Source: Curtobacterium herbarum
GTDB taxonomy: Bacteria; Actinomycetota; Actinomycetes; Actinomycetales; Microbacteriaceae
Length of the DNA: 64,000 bases
Direction: 5' to 3'
NCBI RefSeq assembly: GCF_016907335.1
Contig: NZ_JAFBBT010000001.1
Location: 62,001 to 126,000, forward strand
The notes beneath the pieces are model-generated. The model was not told where the DNA came from. It did no database searches and saw only the letters and a program-made list of their open reading frames with translations. Below are positions 1 to 8,297 of this stretch, in pieces (position 1 is the stretch's first letter; each line of letters starts with the position of its first letter). Made by a program: the position numbers and the translations under genes.

Positions 1-15
1 CGGGGAGCGCGTGTC

Positions 16-630
16 ATGAGCCCGATCGGCCCGGCCCCGGCCGGCCCGACCCCGATCGGGCCCGGGACGTTCGTCGCGGTCGTCGGGGCGAGCGGCGTCG
101 GCAAGGACGCCCTGATCGACCACGCACGAGCCCGGACCTCCGACACCGTCCGGTTCCCGCGGCGCACGATCACCCGGCCCTCGGGCGCGGGCGAGGACCA
201 CGACCCGCTCGACGCGGCGGCCTTCGCGGCGGCGGCCCGAGCGGGTGCGTTCGCCGTCCACTGGCACGCCCACGGGCTCGACTACGGCATCCCGGCGCAG
301 ACCGACGAGGACCTCCGTGCCGGCCGGACCGTCGTCGCGAACGTCTCGCGCGGGGTCCTCGCGGAACTCAGCCGGCGCTGCGAACACCTCGTGGTGGTCC
401 GGGTGAGCGTGCCGGACGCCGTCCGCGCCGAGCGGCTCCGGGCGCGCAGTCGCGAGTCCGCCGAGGCGGTGGCGGCACGGTTGCACCGCCCGGACCCCGC
501 ACCCGACCAGCACGTCGACCTCGAGATCTGCAACGACGGATCCCTGGAGGCCGGGGGCGAAGCGCTGCTCCGTGCGATCCTCCGGGCGGACGCCGCCGGC
601 CGGGTCGCCGATGCCGGTGGGCCACGGTGA
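16..630 (+). CDS. phnN: Ribose 1,5-bisphosphate phosphokinase
   Basis: Predicted cytoplasmic kinase that converts ribose 1,5-bisphosphate to PRPP in phosphonate breakdown. The P-loop GASGVGKD is at residues 24-31, followed by RRTITRP (49-55), the WHAHGLDYG stretch (83-91) and a C-terminal NDGSLE motif, in the order known from E. coli PhnN. The 204-aa length is a little over the usual 180-190 because of a Pro/Gly-rich N-terminus; the ATG at 16 has a GGGGAGCG run just upstream. Its stop overlaps the GTG of the next gene, so the two are probably co-transcribed. Any other phn genes would lie beyond the left edge. Confident for family, fairly confident for exact function. Confidence 0.88.
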   Translation: MSPIGPAPAGPTPIGPGTFVAVVGASGVGKDALIDHARARTSDTVRFPRRTITRPSGAGEDHDPLDAAAFAAAARAGAFAVHWHAHGLDYGIPAQTDEDLRAGRTVVANVSRGVLAELSRRCEHLVVVRVSVPDAVRAERLRARSRESAEAVAARLHRPDPAPDQHVDLEICNDGSLEAGGEALLRAILRADAAGRVADAGGPR

Positions 631-1508
631 CGTCCATCGCGCTCATCGGTCCGGGGGCGATCGGCACCACGGTCGCGGCGGCCCTGCACCAGGTCGGTCG
701 CACTCCGGTCGTCTTCGGTCGTTCGGCCCGCGACGCGCTCCGCCTGCGGACCGGGTCGGGACGCGTCGTCGTGCCGGGTCCGGTCCGGACGGAGGGCGAC
801 CCCGTCGACGGCCCCTTCGACCTGGTCGTCGTCGCGGTCAAGACCACACAGGTCGACGGCGTCGCTCCGCTGCTGCAGGCCGTGTGCGGTCCGGACACCG
901 TCGTGTGCGTGCTGCAGAACGGCATCGAGCAGGTCGAGACGGTGGGGCCGCTCGTCCACGGCGCAGCGATCGTCCCGGCAGTGGTCTGGTTCCCGGCGAC
1001 CCGCGGACCCGACGACGAGGTGCTCCTCCACGGAGCGGCCCGGCTCACCCTGCCGGCCGGTGCCGCGGCCGACCGGGTCGTGGCGGCACTCGACGGTTCG
1101 TGGTGCACGGTCGCGACGACGACGGACTTCCACGCCGTCGCCTGGCGGAAGCTCCTGCAGAACGCGGTGGCGGGGCTCATGGTCCTGACCGGCCGCCGGT
1201 CCGGGATGTACGTGCGCGAGGACGTCGCCGACGTCGCCCGTGCCTACCTCCGCGAATGCCTCGCGGTGGCCCGCGCGGACGGGGCCGTGCTCGACGACGG
1301 CGTGGTCGAGGCGATCCTGCAGGGCTTCCGGACCCGGCCCGCCGACCTCGGGACGTCGATCCTCACGGATCGCACCGCGGGCCTCCCGCTCGAGTGGGAC
1401 GCGCGGAACGGCGTCGTGCAGCGCCGCGGCCGTCGGCACGGTGTCCGCACACCGCTGTCGGACGTCGTCGTACCGCTCCTGGCCGCTGCGAGCGACGGAC
1501 CGGGCTGA
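627..1508 (+). CDS. Ketopantoate reductase-like NADPH oxidoreductase
   Basis: Member of the 2-dehydropantoate 2-reductase (PanE/ApbA) family, 293 aa, cytoplasmic. The N-terminal Rossmann motif GPGAIG is at residues 8-13, the LQNGIE active-site loop lies near residue 98, and WRKLLQNA near 173-180 carries the conserved lysine and asparagine of the C-terminal helical domain. The GTG start at 627 overlaps the phnN stop (GTGA). Family members reduce ketopantoate for pantothenate and CoA synthesis, but many actinobacterial paralogues have unknown substrates, and pairing with phnN does not point to pantothenate. Family is certain; the substrate is open. Confidence 0.85.
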   Translation: MTSIALIGPGAIGTTVAAALHQVGRTPVVFGRSARDALRLRTGSGRVVVPGPVRTEGDPVDGPFDLVVVAVKTTQVDGVAPLLQAVCGPDTVVCVLQNGIEQVETVGPLVHGAAIVPAVVWFPATRGPDDEVLLHGAARLTLPAGAAADRVVAALDGSWCTVATTTDFHAVAWRKLLQNAVAGLMVLTGRRSGMYVREDVADVARAYLRECLAVARADGAVLDDGVVEAILQGFRTRPADLGTSILTDRTAGLPLEWDARNGVVQRRGRRHGVRTPLSDVVVPLLAAASDGPG

Positions 1509-1587
1509 TCCGTCGCGGCCGACGAGGACCACGTCAGCGGACGGTCGGGAGGCGTCACTCGCCCGCCGCGGGCTCGTCCAGTTCGGC

Positions 1588-1731
1588 ATGCCCCTCATCG
1601 ACAGTGCCGCCGTCGACGAACTCGCCTCCACCTGCGTCGGGCTCGGCCGCTACGACTTCCTGCTCAGCGTCGCGCCGCCCCGGATCCCCGGACTGACCGG
1701 CGTCCCGGTCAACCCCATCGCGATCTTCTGA
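1588..1731 (+). CDS. Small hypothetical protein, 47 aa (possible gene remnant)
   Basis: Starts at ATG 1588 and ends with GVPVNPIAIF. Codon third positions are almost all G or C, as in the real genes around it, so the frame looks like genuine coding sequence. No ribosome-binding site is visible before the ATG, and the coding-like character begins close to it. It could be a small protein or the 3' remnant of a longer gene. I do not recognise the family. Confidence 0.4.
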   Translation: MPLIDSAAVDELASTCVGLGRYDFLLSVAPPRIPGLTGVPVNPIAIF

Positions 1732-1764
1732 CCGCACCAGAGTCGTCCTGACCCAGCCCCGTCC

Positions 1765-2124
1765 TCACGGTGCCGCACCGATCCAGTGCACGCTCCGTGG
1801 GGCGTCGCAGAGCCCGTCGGCCCAGTCCACCGGAAGGAGCTCGCCCGTCCAGGCCTCGCCGGCGATCGCTTCGGCGCTGTCGTCCGTGAACAGCGCGCGT
1901 TCGACGGCCAGGTCGTAGCGACGCCCGAGGACCGGGCCTCCCGGGCGATCGCGGTAGAGCACGACCGCGACGTCGTCGGTCAGGGCGCGGCCGGCGACCC
2001 ACTGCATGCCGTCGTTCCAGTCCGTGTCGTTCGCGAACAGATGCTGCAGGTGCACGAGGAACGCGTCCGTAGAGGCGCGTCGTTCGCCAGGGGTCACGGA
2101 CGGCATGTCGAGATCATCCACCAT
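1765..2124 (-). CDS. Hypothetical protein, 119 aa
   Basis: Unrecognised soluble protein with no signal peptide or membrane segment. It is rich in Asp and Trp, with a TDWNDGMQW segment near residues 34-42 and a DRPGGPVLGRRYDLAVE segment in the middle. The start overlaps the end of the upstream hydrolase gene by 11 bp, so the two form a translationally coupled pair and may act together. It is convergent with the small ORF ending at 1731, and I see no hairpin between them. Confidence 0.65.
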   Translation of the reverse strand: MVDDLDMPSVTPGERRASTDAFLVHLQHLFANDTDWNDGMQWVAGRALTDDVAVVLYRDRPGGPVLGRRYDLAVERALFTDDSAEAIAGEAWTGELLPVDWADGLCDAPRSVHWIGAAP

Positions 2125-2929
2125 CGCCCGTCATCGCGACGACCGCCGACCAGGCCCGCGCTCCGAGGGTGCGGTCTGCTCGTTCCGTGCCGCCGCGCAG
2201 CATGGGGAGGCCGCCGACCACGACCGGTTCGCCGGGGAGGACCGTCCGGTGCCCGGCGTCCTCGGAGGTGACGACGATCGTCTCCGAGCCGGCAGCCTGC
2301 CGACGGGCGACGATCCGGTCCGCACTGGCGGTGCTCGGCCAGACCTGGTCGTCTCCGCCCGCCACCAGGAGGAGCTTCCCGATGCGCTCGACCGGGATGG
2401 TCGCGTGCAGCACCGCGGTCGGGTCCCGACGCCAGGAGCGCTCGTAGAGCGGACGGAACCTCGCCGGCTCCTCCGGCTCGGCGGCAGACCAGTCGAGCGG
2501 CACGAACGGCAGCGGCTCGCCCCCGAGGGTCCAGTGCGAGCGTTCGACGCCGGCATCGTCCTTCCACGACCAGACCACATCGGACGGAGCGAAGGCGATC
2601 ACTCCGTCCACGCCGGGCTGGCCGCCGACGAGCAGCGCCGCTTCCGCGCCGAGCGACGTGCCGACCACCCACACCCGGTCGCTGACGGCACGGAGTCGCT
2701 CGATCCGGTCGATGAAGCCCTCGAGTGGGATCTCCCACGGGCCAGCGTGCTGGCCGGGACCACCGAACCAGCGGATGGACTCGGCGATGAAACCGCTCCG
2801 CGCGAAGCGTGCGGCACGCTGGTCGTCGACCCTCCCGCTGGAGCCGGCGATGACGAGCGCCGCGTCACCGGTGGGACGGTCGGGATCGAACCGGACCCCC
2901 TCCGGGTCGTCGAGTCCTGTGCGACGCAT
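2114..2929 (-). CDS. Alpha/beta hydrolase, acyl-CoA thioesterase / BAAT C-terminal type
   Basis: 271-aa cytoplasmic alpha/beta hydrolase. The nucleophile elbow reads GTSLGAE, the acid region is GGDDQVWPS and the catalytic histidine is in DAGHR, which is the arrangement of the BAAT/acyl-CoA thioester hydrolase C-terminal family. I chose ATG at 2929 (MRRTGLDDPEG) because the upstream in-frame extension is Arg/Gly-rich shadow sequence antisense to the inositol phosphatase. No clear Shine-Dalgarno is seen. The gene overlaps the 119-aa gene downstream. Family members act on acyl thioesters or amides; the substrate here is unknown. Confidence 0.78.
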   Translation of the reverse strand: MRRTGLDDPEGVRFDPDRPTGDAALVIAGSSGRVDDQRAARFARSGFIAESIRWFGGPGQHAGPWEIPLEGFIDRIERLRAVSDRVWVVGTSLGAEAALLVGGQPGVDGVIAFAPSDVVWSWKDDAGVERSHWTLGGEPLPFVPLDWSAAEPEEPARFRPLYERSWRRDPTAVLHATIPVERIGKLLLVAGGDDQVWPSTASADRIVARRQAAGSETIVVTSEDAGHRTVLPGEPVVVGGLPMLRGGTERADRTLGARAWSAVVAMTGDGG

Positions 2930-3000
2930 GGACCCATGGTGCGGTCCTCCGCCCGTTCGGGCAACGTGGCGACGGACCCCTCGCGTCGGGTGACCGGACG

Positions 3001-3843
3001 TCAGGGCGTGATCGTGCTCGAGAGCTGCTGCACCCGTTCGACCAGGGCCCGGTGGTCGACGCCACCGCCGGCCGCCACGTAGTCCTCGGCCCGGTGCGCC
3101 CGGTCCGTCGCGACGCCGGACGTGAAGCCGCGGAACCACCCGCCGGCCCGCTCCAGCACCAGCGCCCCCGCGGCGACGTCCCACGGGTGGGTGGCGAAGC
3201 CCATCGTGACGTCCGACCAGCCGGCGGCGACGTGCGCGAGGTTCAGCGCACCGCTGCCCGTGCTGTGGTGGTGCCGGTACCGGAGCGTGAGGTCACGGAC
3301 CAGGGCGAGTGCAGCCTCCTCGCCGAGGAGTTCCAGGTCCTGCTGCACCGGGAAGCTCGTCAGCACGGTCGCGGCGTCCTCGGGCAGGGACACCGACCGG
3401 ATGGGCGCACCGTCGCGGGTCGCGCCGGTGTCGTCGGCGGCGAACAGGTTGTCGGCGACCGGGTCGTACACGGCGCCGGCCACGACGACCCCGTCGACCT
3501 CGGCGGCGATCGAGACGCACCAGTAGGCCAGCCCCCGGGCGAAGTTCGCGGTGCCGTCGATCGGGTCCACGATCCACCGGAGGGACGCGTCACCGGTGCT
3601 GCCGCCCTCCTCCCCGAGCACCACCGAACCGGGGAACGCCCTGGTCAGCGCGGTGGTGATGGTCTCCTCGGCGGCCCGGTCGTGCACCGTGACGACGTCG
3701 TGGGCGTCGCGCTTCGTGGTGATCGCCATGTCCGAGCGGAACGCCTCGAGGAGTTGCGGAGCGACCTCCAGGCAGGCGGCCTCGGCGGCGGCACGGAGCG
3801 CGGCGGGGGTGGGGGAGACGGTGGGCGTGGCGGGCGACGACAT
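3001..3843 (-). CDS. Inositol monophosphatase family protein
   Basis: 280-aa Mg-dependent sugar-phosphate phosphatase. The metal-binding signatures are all present: GEEGG near residue 78, DPIDGTANF near 92-100 and WDVAAG near 224. The family dephosphorylates inositol 1-phosphate, histidinol phosphate, PAP or fructose 1,6-bisphosphate; the sequence alone does not separate these. The ATG at 3843 is preceded at 6 nt by TAGACC, a weak -10-like hexamer, so the transcript may be leaderless. The gene diverges from the sugar ABC operon. Family confident, substrate not. Confidence 0.88.
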   Translation of the reverse strand: MSSPATPTVSPTPAALRAAAEAACLEVAPQLLEAFRSDMAITTKRDAHDVVTVHDRAAEETITTALTRAFPGSVVLGEEGGSTGDASLRWIVDPIDGTANFARGLAYWCVSIAAEVDGVVVAGAVYDPVADNLFAADDTGATRDGAPIRSVSLPEDAATVLTSFPVQQDLELLGEEAALALVRDLTLRYRHHHSTGSGALNLAHVAAGWSDVTMGFATHPWDVAAGALVLERAGGWFRGFTSGVATDRAHRAEDYVAAGGGVDHRALVERVQQLSSTITP

Positions 3844-4040
3844 GGGACCGGTCTACGACGCGGCCGGTCCTGGACGGGGAACCACGCGCTGCTCCGAGCC
3901 GAACCGCAGGTGAACACCGGGGGTGCCCAGCGCTCCGACACGGTTGGTCCGTTGAACGCGGCGTGAACGGACGGCGGCGGGTCGCTGACGTCGCTTGACC
4001 GGTTCCTCCGGCCACCCGCACAGTGGACACCGTTCCCGGA

Positions 4041-4056
4041 TAGGGAACGTTCCCTA
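4041..4056. promoter_or_regulatory. 16-bp perfect palindrome, LacI-type operator
   Basis: TAGGGAACGTTCCCTA is its own reverse complement and has the central CG and GAAC/GTTC arms typical of LacI/GalR-family operators. It lies 18 bp before the ATG of the first permease, just upstream of the GAAGG ribosome-binding site. A TTGACC that could be a -35 is at 3995-4000. No LacI-type gene is in the window, so the repressor must be encoded elsewhere. Confidence 0.7.
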
Positions 4057-4073
4057 CCCGAAGGTTGCTCGAC

Positions 4074-5015
4074 ATGACGGTGTCCGTCCGGCCCGGCCTG
4101 CTCGCCGGTCCCGCCCGCCCCGCCAGGACGACCCGGTCCTGGCTGCGGTCCGACCGCCGCGTCGGCATGGCCCTGCTCCTGCCCGCGTCGGTCGTGTTCG
4201 GGGTGTTCGTCTTCTACCCGCTCGTCCGCGTCGTCATCCTCAGCACGCAGGGCACCGACATCTTCGGACAGCCCGCCGGATCGGTCGGGCTGCAGAACTA
4301 CGTCCGGACCTTCACCGACCCGGCCTTCGCCCGGACGATGCTCAACACCGCGCTGTTCTGCATCGGCGTCGTCGCCGGACGGATCGTGTTCGGACTGCTC
4401 ATCGTCGTGCCGCTGACCGCGAAGCTGCGCGGGATGCCGGTCTTCCGGGCACTGCTCACCTCGCCGATGGTCGTGTCCGTGTCGGCGGGGTCGGTCGCCT
4501 TCGCGACGATGCTCGCACCCGGTACCGGTCTGGTGAACACCGTCATCCGGCAGTTCGGCGGCCAGGGCATCCCGTGGCTGACGGACACGCACTGGGCACT
4601 CACGAGCGTCGTCCTCGTCACCGTCTGGGGCTCGCTCGGGTTCACCGTGCTGCTGCTCGTCGGGGCCTTCGGGGCGATCGACCCGCAGGTCGTCGAGGCC
4701 GCGCAGCTCGACGGCGCCGGCCCGGTCCGCACCTTCTGGTCGGTGTCGCTGCCGCTGGTCACGCCGACCCTGTTCTTCGTCGTGGTCACCGGCACCGTCG
4801 AGGCGCTCACCACGTTCGGCCAGATCCAGATCCTCACCTCGGGAGGCCCGGCCGACTCCTCCCGCACGCTCGTCTACGCGATCTACCAGCAGGCGTTCGG
4901 CTCGGCGAGCGCGAACTTCGGGCTGGCGGCAGCGCTCGGCGTCGTGCTGTTCCTGCTCGTCCTCGGCCTGTCCCTCGTGCAGTTCGGTGTGCTCGAGAAG
5001 CGGGTGAACTACTGA
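4074..5015 (+). CDS. Carbohydrate ABC transporter permease (MalF/UgpA type)
   Basis: 313-aa integral membrane permease with about six transmembrane segments. The cytoplasmic EAA loop reads EAAQLDGAGPVRTFWSVSLP near residues 208-227, the contact site for the ATPase. I chose ATG 4074, which follows GAAGG by 9 nt, over the TTG at 4065. The stop overlaps the next permease by one base. Together with the second permease and the lipoprotein it forms a CUT1-type importer. No ATPase is encoded here, as is common in actinobacteria where one MsmK-like ATPase serves several importers. Confidence 0.9.
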   Translation: MTVSVRPGLLAGPARPARTTRSWLRSDRRVGMALLLPASVVFGVFVFYPLVRVVILSTQGTDIFGQPAGSVGLQNYVRTFTDPAFARTMLNTALFCIGVVAGRIVFGLLIVVPLTAKLRGMPVFRALLTSPMVVSVSAGSVAFATMLAPGTGLVNTVIRQFGGQGIPWLTDTHWALTSVVLVTVWGSLGFTVLLLVGAFGAIDPQVVEAAQLDGAGPVRTFWSVSLPLVTPTLFFVVVTGTVEALTTFGQIQILTSGGPADSSRTLVYAIYQQAFGSASANFGLAAALGVVLFLLVLGLSLVQFGVLEKRVNY

Positions 5016-5845
5016 TGCGACCCGTCACCGCCCGGCGCTTCCGCAGCGCCCTCGTCTACGCCTGGCTCATCGTCGCCGTCGTGGTCGTGTGCTTCCCGCT
5101 CTACTACGTGTTCGAGGGCGCGCTCACCCCGAACGAGTACCTCGACCAGGGGCTGCCCGGCCTGCTGCCCGTCCACCTGACGTTCGACAACCTGGTCCGT
5201 GCGACCCAGGTCGTGCCGCTCGGACGGCAGTTCCTGAACAGCGTCGTGGTGACGTTCTGCCAGACGGTGCTGCAGGTCGTGATCGGCATCATGACCGCGT
5301 ACGCGCTGGTGTTCTGCCGGCTCCGCGGCACCCGGGCGCTGTTCCTCGTCCTGCTCGCCAGCATGATGATCCCCGGCGAGACGACCCTGATCGCGAACTA
5401 CCTGACCGTCTCGTCGTGGCACATCATCGACACCCTGCTCGTGGTGTTCCTGCCGTTCGTCGCGTCGGCGCTGACGATCTTCCTGTTCCGGCAGGCGTTC
5501 CTGAGCTTCCCCGACGAACTGCGCGAGGCCGCGGTGCTCGACGGCGCCGGCCACTTCCGGTTCATCCGGTCGATGCTGCTGCCGATCACTCGGCCGACCC
5601 TGGTGTCCGTCACCCTCGTCAGCGCCACGGCCGCGTGGAACGGGTTCTTCTGGCCGCTGCTCGTCACGAACTCACCGGAGAACCGCACCGTGCAGGTGGG
5701 CATCGCCCAACTCGCCGATGCCCAGGCGTCCGACGTCGGTGTCGTCCTGGCCGGCGCCGCGATGGTCACGCTGCCGGTGCTCGTCCTGGTCCTCGTCGCC
5801 CAGCGGTTCCTGGCCGGTGGCCTGACCGCCGGCGCCCTCAAGTGA
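5015..5845 (+). CDS. Carbohydrate ABC transporter permease (MalG/UgpE type)
   Basis: 276-aa partner permease with about six membrane segments. Its EAA loop, ELREAAVLDGAGHFRFIRSM, lies near residues 168-187. The ATG overlaps the upstream TGA (TGATG), so translation is coupled and an equimolar heterodimer is expected. The stop codon lies in the first unit of a 17-bp tandem repeat that continues into the intergenic space. Confidence 0.9.
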   Translation: MRPVTARRFRSALVYAWLIVAVVVVCFPLYYVFEGALTPNEYLDQGLPGLLPVHLTFDNLVRATQVVPLGRQFLNSVVVTFCQTVLQVVIGIMTAYALVFCRLRGTRALFLVLLASMMIPGETTLIANYLTVSSWHIIDTLLVVFLPFVASALTIFLFRQAFLSFPDELREAAVLDGAGHFRFIRSMLLPITRPTLVSVTLVSATAAWNGFFWPLLVTNSPENRTVQVGIAQLADAQASDVGVVLAGAAMVTLPVLVLVLVAQRFLAGGLTAGALK

Positions 5846-5892
5846 CCGGCGCCCTGAAGTGACCGGCGCACCGAAGTGACCGGCGCACTGCA
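5842..5892 (+). repeat. Three 17-bp tandem repeats spanning a stop codon
   Basis: Units start at 5842, 5859 and 5876 and share GTGACCGGCGC followed by a variable CCTGAA, ACCGAA or ACTGCA. The first unit contains the TGA stop of the permease gene at 5843-5845. The copies look like recent slippage duplications of the gene end. Confidence 0.85.
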
Positions 5893-5988
5893 CGGCCACC
5901 GCGCAGCGGTGACCGCCGACGCGCCCGCGTGACCGTCCGTTCCTCCCGTCTCCCTCACCGCTCCCCACCCCGAACAGGAAGCAGCACC

Positions 5989-7311
5989 ATGTCGTCTCGA
6001 CGCTCCACCGCCGCCCTCGTCCTCGGCGCCGCCACCGTGCTGGCGCTCGCCGGGTGCTCGGCCTCCGGGTCGGCCGCCTCGTCCGGTCCCGTCACCGTCG
6101 ACTTCTGGCACGCCATGTCCGGCCCCGCCGCCACCGAACTCGACACCCTGGTGTCCGAGTACAACGCCCACAACGCCGACCACGCCACCGTCAAGGCGTC
6201 GTACCAGGGCGACTACGCCGCGGTGCAGACGAAGTACACCGCCGCCGTGCAGTCGTCGTCGACGCCGGACCTGCTCATGATGAACGACGTGTCGACCGGC
6301 TTCATGATGGACTCCGGCCAGACCGTCGCCCCCACCAGCCTGGGGAAGGTCGACACCTCGTCGATGGCCCCCGCCGCGAAGCGCTACTACAGCGGGAAGG
6401 ACGGACTGGCAGCGATGCCGTTCTCGGTGTCCGTCCCCGTCCTGTACCTCGACAAGGCGCTCGTCGAGCGGGCCGGACTCGACCCGAAGTCCCCGCCGAA
6501 GACCCTCGACCAGGTCGCGACCTGGGCCGAGGCGATCCACAAGGCGACCGGGGCCTACGGCTTCAGCATGAACATGGCCGACTCGTGGATGCTCGAGGAG
6601 CTCTCCGCCTCGGGCGGCAAGCCCTTCTGCTCGCCAGACAACGGCCGCGGGTCGACGAAGGTCGACGGGGTCAGCCTGACCTCCGACACCCAGGTCGGCT
6701 TCATGACCCGGCTGCAGTCGCTGTACCAGGACGGCGTCGCGCTCAACCCGGGCACCGACTCCGCCGCCATGAACTCCGCCTTCGCCAGCGGCAAGGTCGG
6801 CATGCTGATGACCTCGTCCGGCGCGTACACGACCGTCGACCCGGACGGCTCGAAGTCCGTCGTCACGACGTTCCCCACCACCGCCTCGTCGAAGGACGCC
6901 GGCCAGGTCATCGGCGGCAACGCGCTCTGGATCTCCGGCAAGGGGCACTCGTCCGCCGAGCAGCGCGCCTCGTACGACTTCGCGAAGTGGCTGCAGACGC
7001 CCGACGTGCAGGCGAAGTGGGCGAAGGCGACCGGCTACCTGGCGATGAACACCGGGGCGGCGTCGACCAGCGTTGGCAAGCAGTCCCTGGCCGACCCGAA
7101 CGTCGCGGCCATGTACCGGCAGCTGGCGGCCGACCCGTCGAGCACCGCGGCGGCGGGCTGCGTGACCGGAGCGTTCCCGACGGTCCGCGCGACCGTCATC
7201 GGCGCGTTCAACCGAGTGGTCGAGGGCGCGGACGTCCGCGCCACCATGCGGACGGCCGAGAAGCAGGCGTCCGCGCAGATCGCGGACTACAACGAGGCTG
7301 CCGGCAAGTGA
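5989..7311 (+). CDS. Sugar / glycerol-3-phosphate ABC substrate-binding lipoprotein
   Basis: 440-aa extracellular solute-binding protein. A type II signal peptide ends in the lipobox LALAGC, with Cys near residue 22, so the mature protein is lipid-anchored. The mature start, DFWHAMSGPAATELDTLV, resembles UgpB of the glycerol-3-phosphate system, so a phosphorylated polyol or a sugar is a likely ligand (inference). ATG 5989 follows AGGAAG by about 7 nt; the in-frame start at 5929 has no such signal. It lies 143 bp after the permeases and ends at a strong hairpin. Confidence 0.88.
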   Translation: MSSRRSTAALVLGAATVLALAGCSASGSAASSGPVTVDFWHAMSGPAATELDTLVSEYNAHNADHATVKASYQGDYAAVQTKYTAAVQSSSTPDLLMMNDVSTGFMMDSGQTVAPTSLGKVDTSSMAPAAKRYYSGKDGLAAMPFSVSVPVLYLDKALVERAGLDPKSPPKTLDQVATWAEAIHKATGAYGFSMNMADSWMLEELSASGGKPFCSPDNGRGSTKVDGVSLTSDTQVGFMTRLQSLYQDGVALNPGTDSAAMNSAFASGKVGMLMTSSGAYTTVDPDGSKSVVTTFPTTASSKDAGQVIGGNALWISGKGHSSAEQRASYDFAKWLQTPDVQAKWAKATGYLAMNTGAASTSVGKQSLADPNVAAMYRQLAADPSSTAAAGCVTGAFPTVRATVIGAFNRVVEGADVRATMRTAEKQASAQIADYNEAAGK

Positions 7312-7323
7312 GCTGAGCCGTCG

Positions 7324-7367
7324 CGGACGGGAGGCACGGTGCGGACCCGCACCGTGCCTCCCGTCCG
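7324..7367. terminator. Bidirectional hairpin terminator
   Basis: A perfect 20-21 bp stem with a minimal loop, beginning CGGACGGGAGGC and ending GCCTCCCGTCCG. It sits between two convergent genes and abuts the TAA of the LuxR gene. It belongs to the repeated family of hairpins with this outer stem. Confidence 0.85.
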
Positions 7368-8165
7368 TTACTGCGCGCGTTCCGGCGCCATCAGACCGTT
7401 CCGGTACGCGAACGCGATGACCTCGCTGCGCGAGCCGAGCTCGAGCTTGGTCAGGATGTTGCCGACGTGGGTCTTCACGGTCGTCTCGCTGATGTAGGCC
7501 TGCCGTGCGATGTCGGCGTTCGAGCGCCCCTCGGCGAGGAGCCGGAAGATCTCGCGCTCCCGCGTCGACAGCGTCGCGACCACCGAGTGGTGTGTCAGCG
7601 GGGGGATCGGGACCGGTGCGGTGTCCGGTCGACGTCCGCCGACCCTCCAGGACAGCGCCGCGGCCGCGACCGCCACGACGAGCCACACCGCGATGTCGCT
7701 GGTGATGCGGCCGCCCCAGGGGAGGCCGTTGATCGTGCCCCACCGGCCGGACAGCGAGACCGTCGGGACCGTCAGCAGCGCGCCGACGCCGACCGCAGCG
7801 GCCAGGACGCCGGCGAGCAGCCGACGCCGGTGGGCGGGGTCAGCAGACCGGGCGACGAGCGCGGGAAGCGGCAGGAGGACCAGGTAGCCGACCCAGCTCG
7901 CCTGGCTGAACCGAGCCGGCCAGAAGAGCAGTTGCAGGGTCACCAGCAGCACCGTGCCGATGACGGCCCAGGTCGGCCGCAGGCGCGCCACGCCGAGTGT
8001 CGCGGCGTACCCGACCATCACCAGGACCGCGTACGGGCTCGTGGCGAAGGTGTCCTCGTGCAGGGGGACGTCCGCGGTGAACTGGCCGTGTTGCGTCGCG
8101 ACCCAGGCGGCGAGGAGGGCGGTGGCGACGGCCGGCACGATGGAGGCCCGCAGCAGTTTCGGCAT
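7368..8165 (-). CDS. Membrane-embedded LuxR-type transcription regulator
   Basis: 265 aa. About six hydrophobic segments fill residues 8-190, and the C-terminus (about 200-260) is a LuxR/NarL helix-turn-helix beginning LSTREREIFRLLAEGRSNAD and continuing ISETTVKTHVGNILTKL. There is no receiver or kinase domain, so it is probably a one-component regulator anchored in the membrane. The ATG at 8165 follows TACCGT by 7 nt, consistent with a leaderless transcript. It diverges from the hydrolase at 8298, a plausible target. Confidence 0.85.
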   Translation of the reverse strand: MPKLLRASIVPAVATALLAAWVATQHGQFTADVPLHEDTFATSPYAVLVMVGYAATLGVARLRPTWAVIGTVLLVTLQLLFWPARFSQASWVGYLVLLPLPALVARSADPAHRRRLLAGVLAAAVGVGALLTVPTVSLSGRWGTINGLPWGGRITSDIAVWLVVAVAAAALSWRVGGRRPDTAPVPIPPLTHHSVVATLSTREREIFRLLAEGRSNADIARQAYISETTVKTHVGNILTKLELGSRSEVIAFAYRNGLMAPERAQ

Positions 8166-8172
8166 GCTGCTC

Positions 8173-8178
8173 ACGGTA
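8173..8178 (-). promoter_or_regulatory. -10 box of leaderless LuxR gene
   Basis: TACCGT on the minus strand with a 7-nt gap to ATG 8165. There is no room for a ribosome-binding site. Confidence 0.6.
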
Positions 8179-8284
8179 GGACCCGTGGTCGCCTCGTGGG
8201 CCGGGTCGGGGGCGGAATCCCCCTGGAGTCGGAGTCGTCCATCGGGGGGAGTGGCCCGGGATCGGTGCCTCTCAAAGCATTCCC

Positions 8285-8290
8285 TAGGCT
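8285..8290 (+). promoter_or_regulatory. -10 box of leaderless hydrolase gene
   Basis: TAGGCT with a 7-nt gap to GTG 8298. It decides the choice of this GTG as start. Confidence 0.6.
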
Positions 8291-8297
8291 CGTATCC

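Noticed and set aside
282..1631. Long minus-strand frame over phnN and the reductase gene
   Set aside because: Composition is Arg-rich shadow sequence with no motif, while both plus-strand genes carry conserved motifs.
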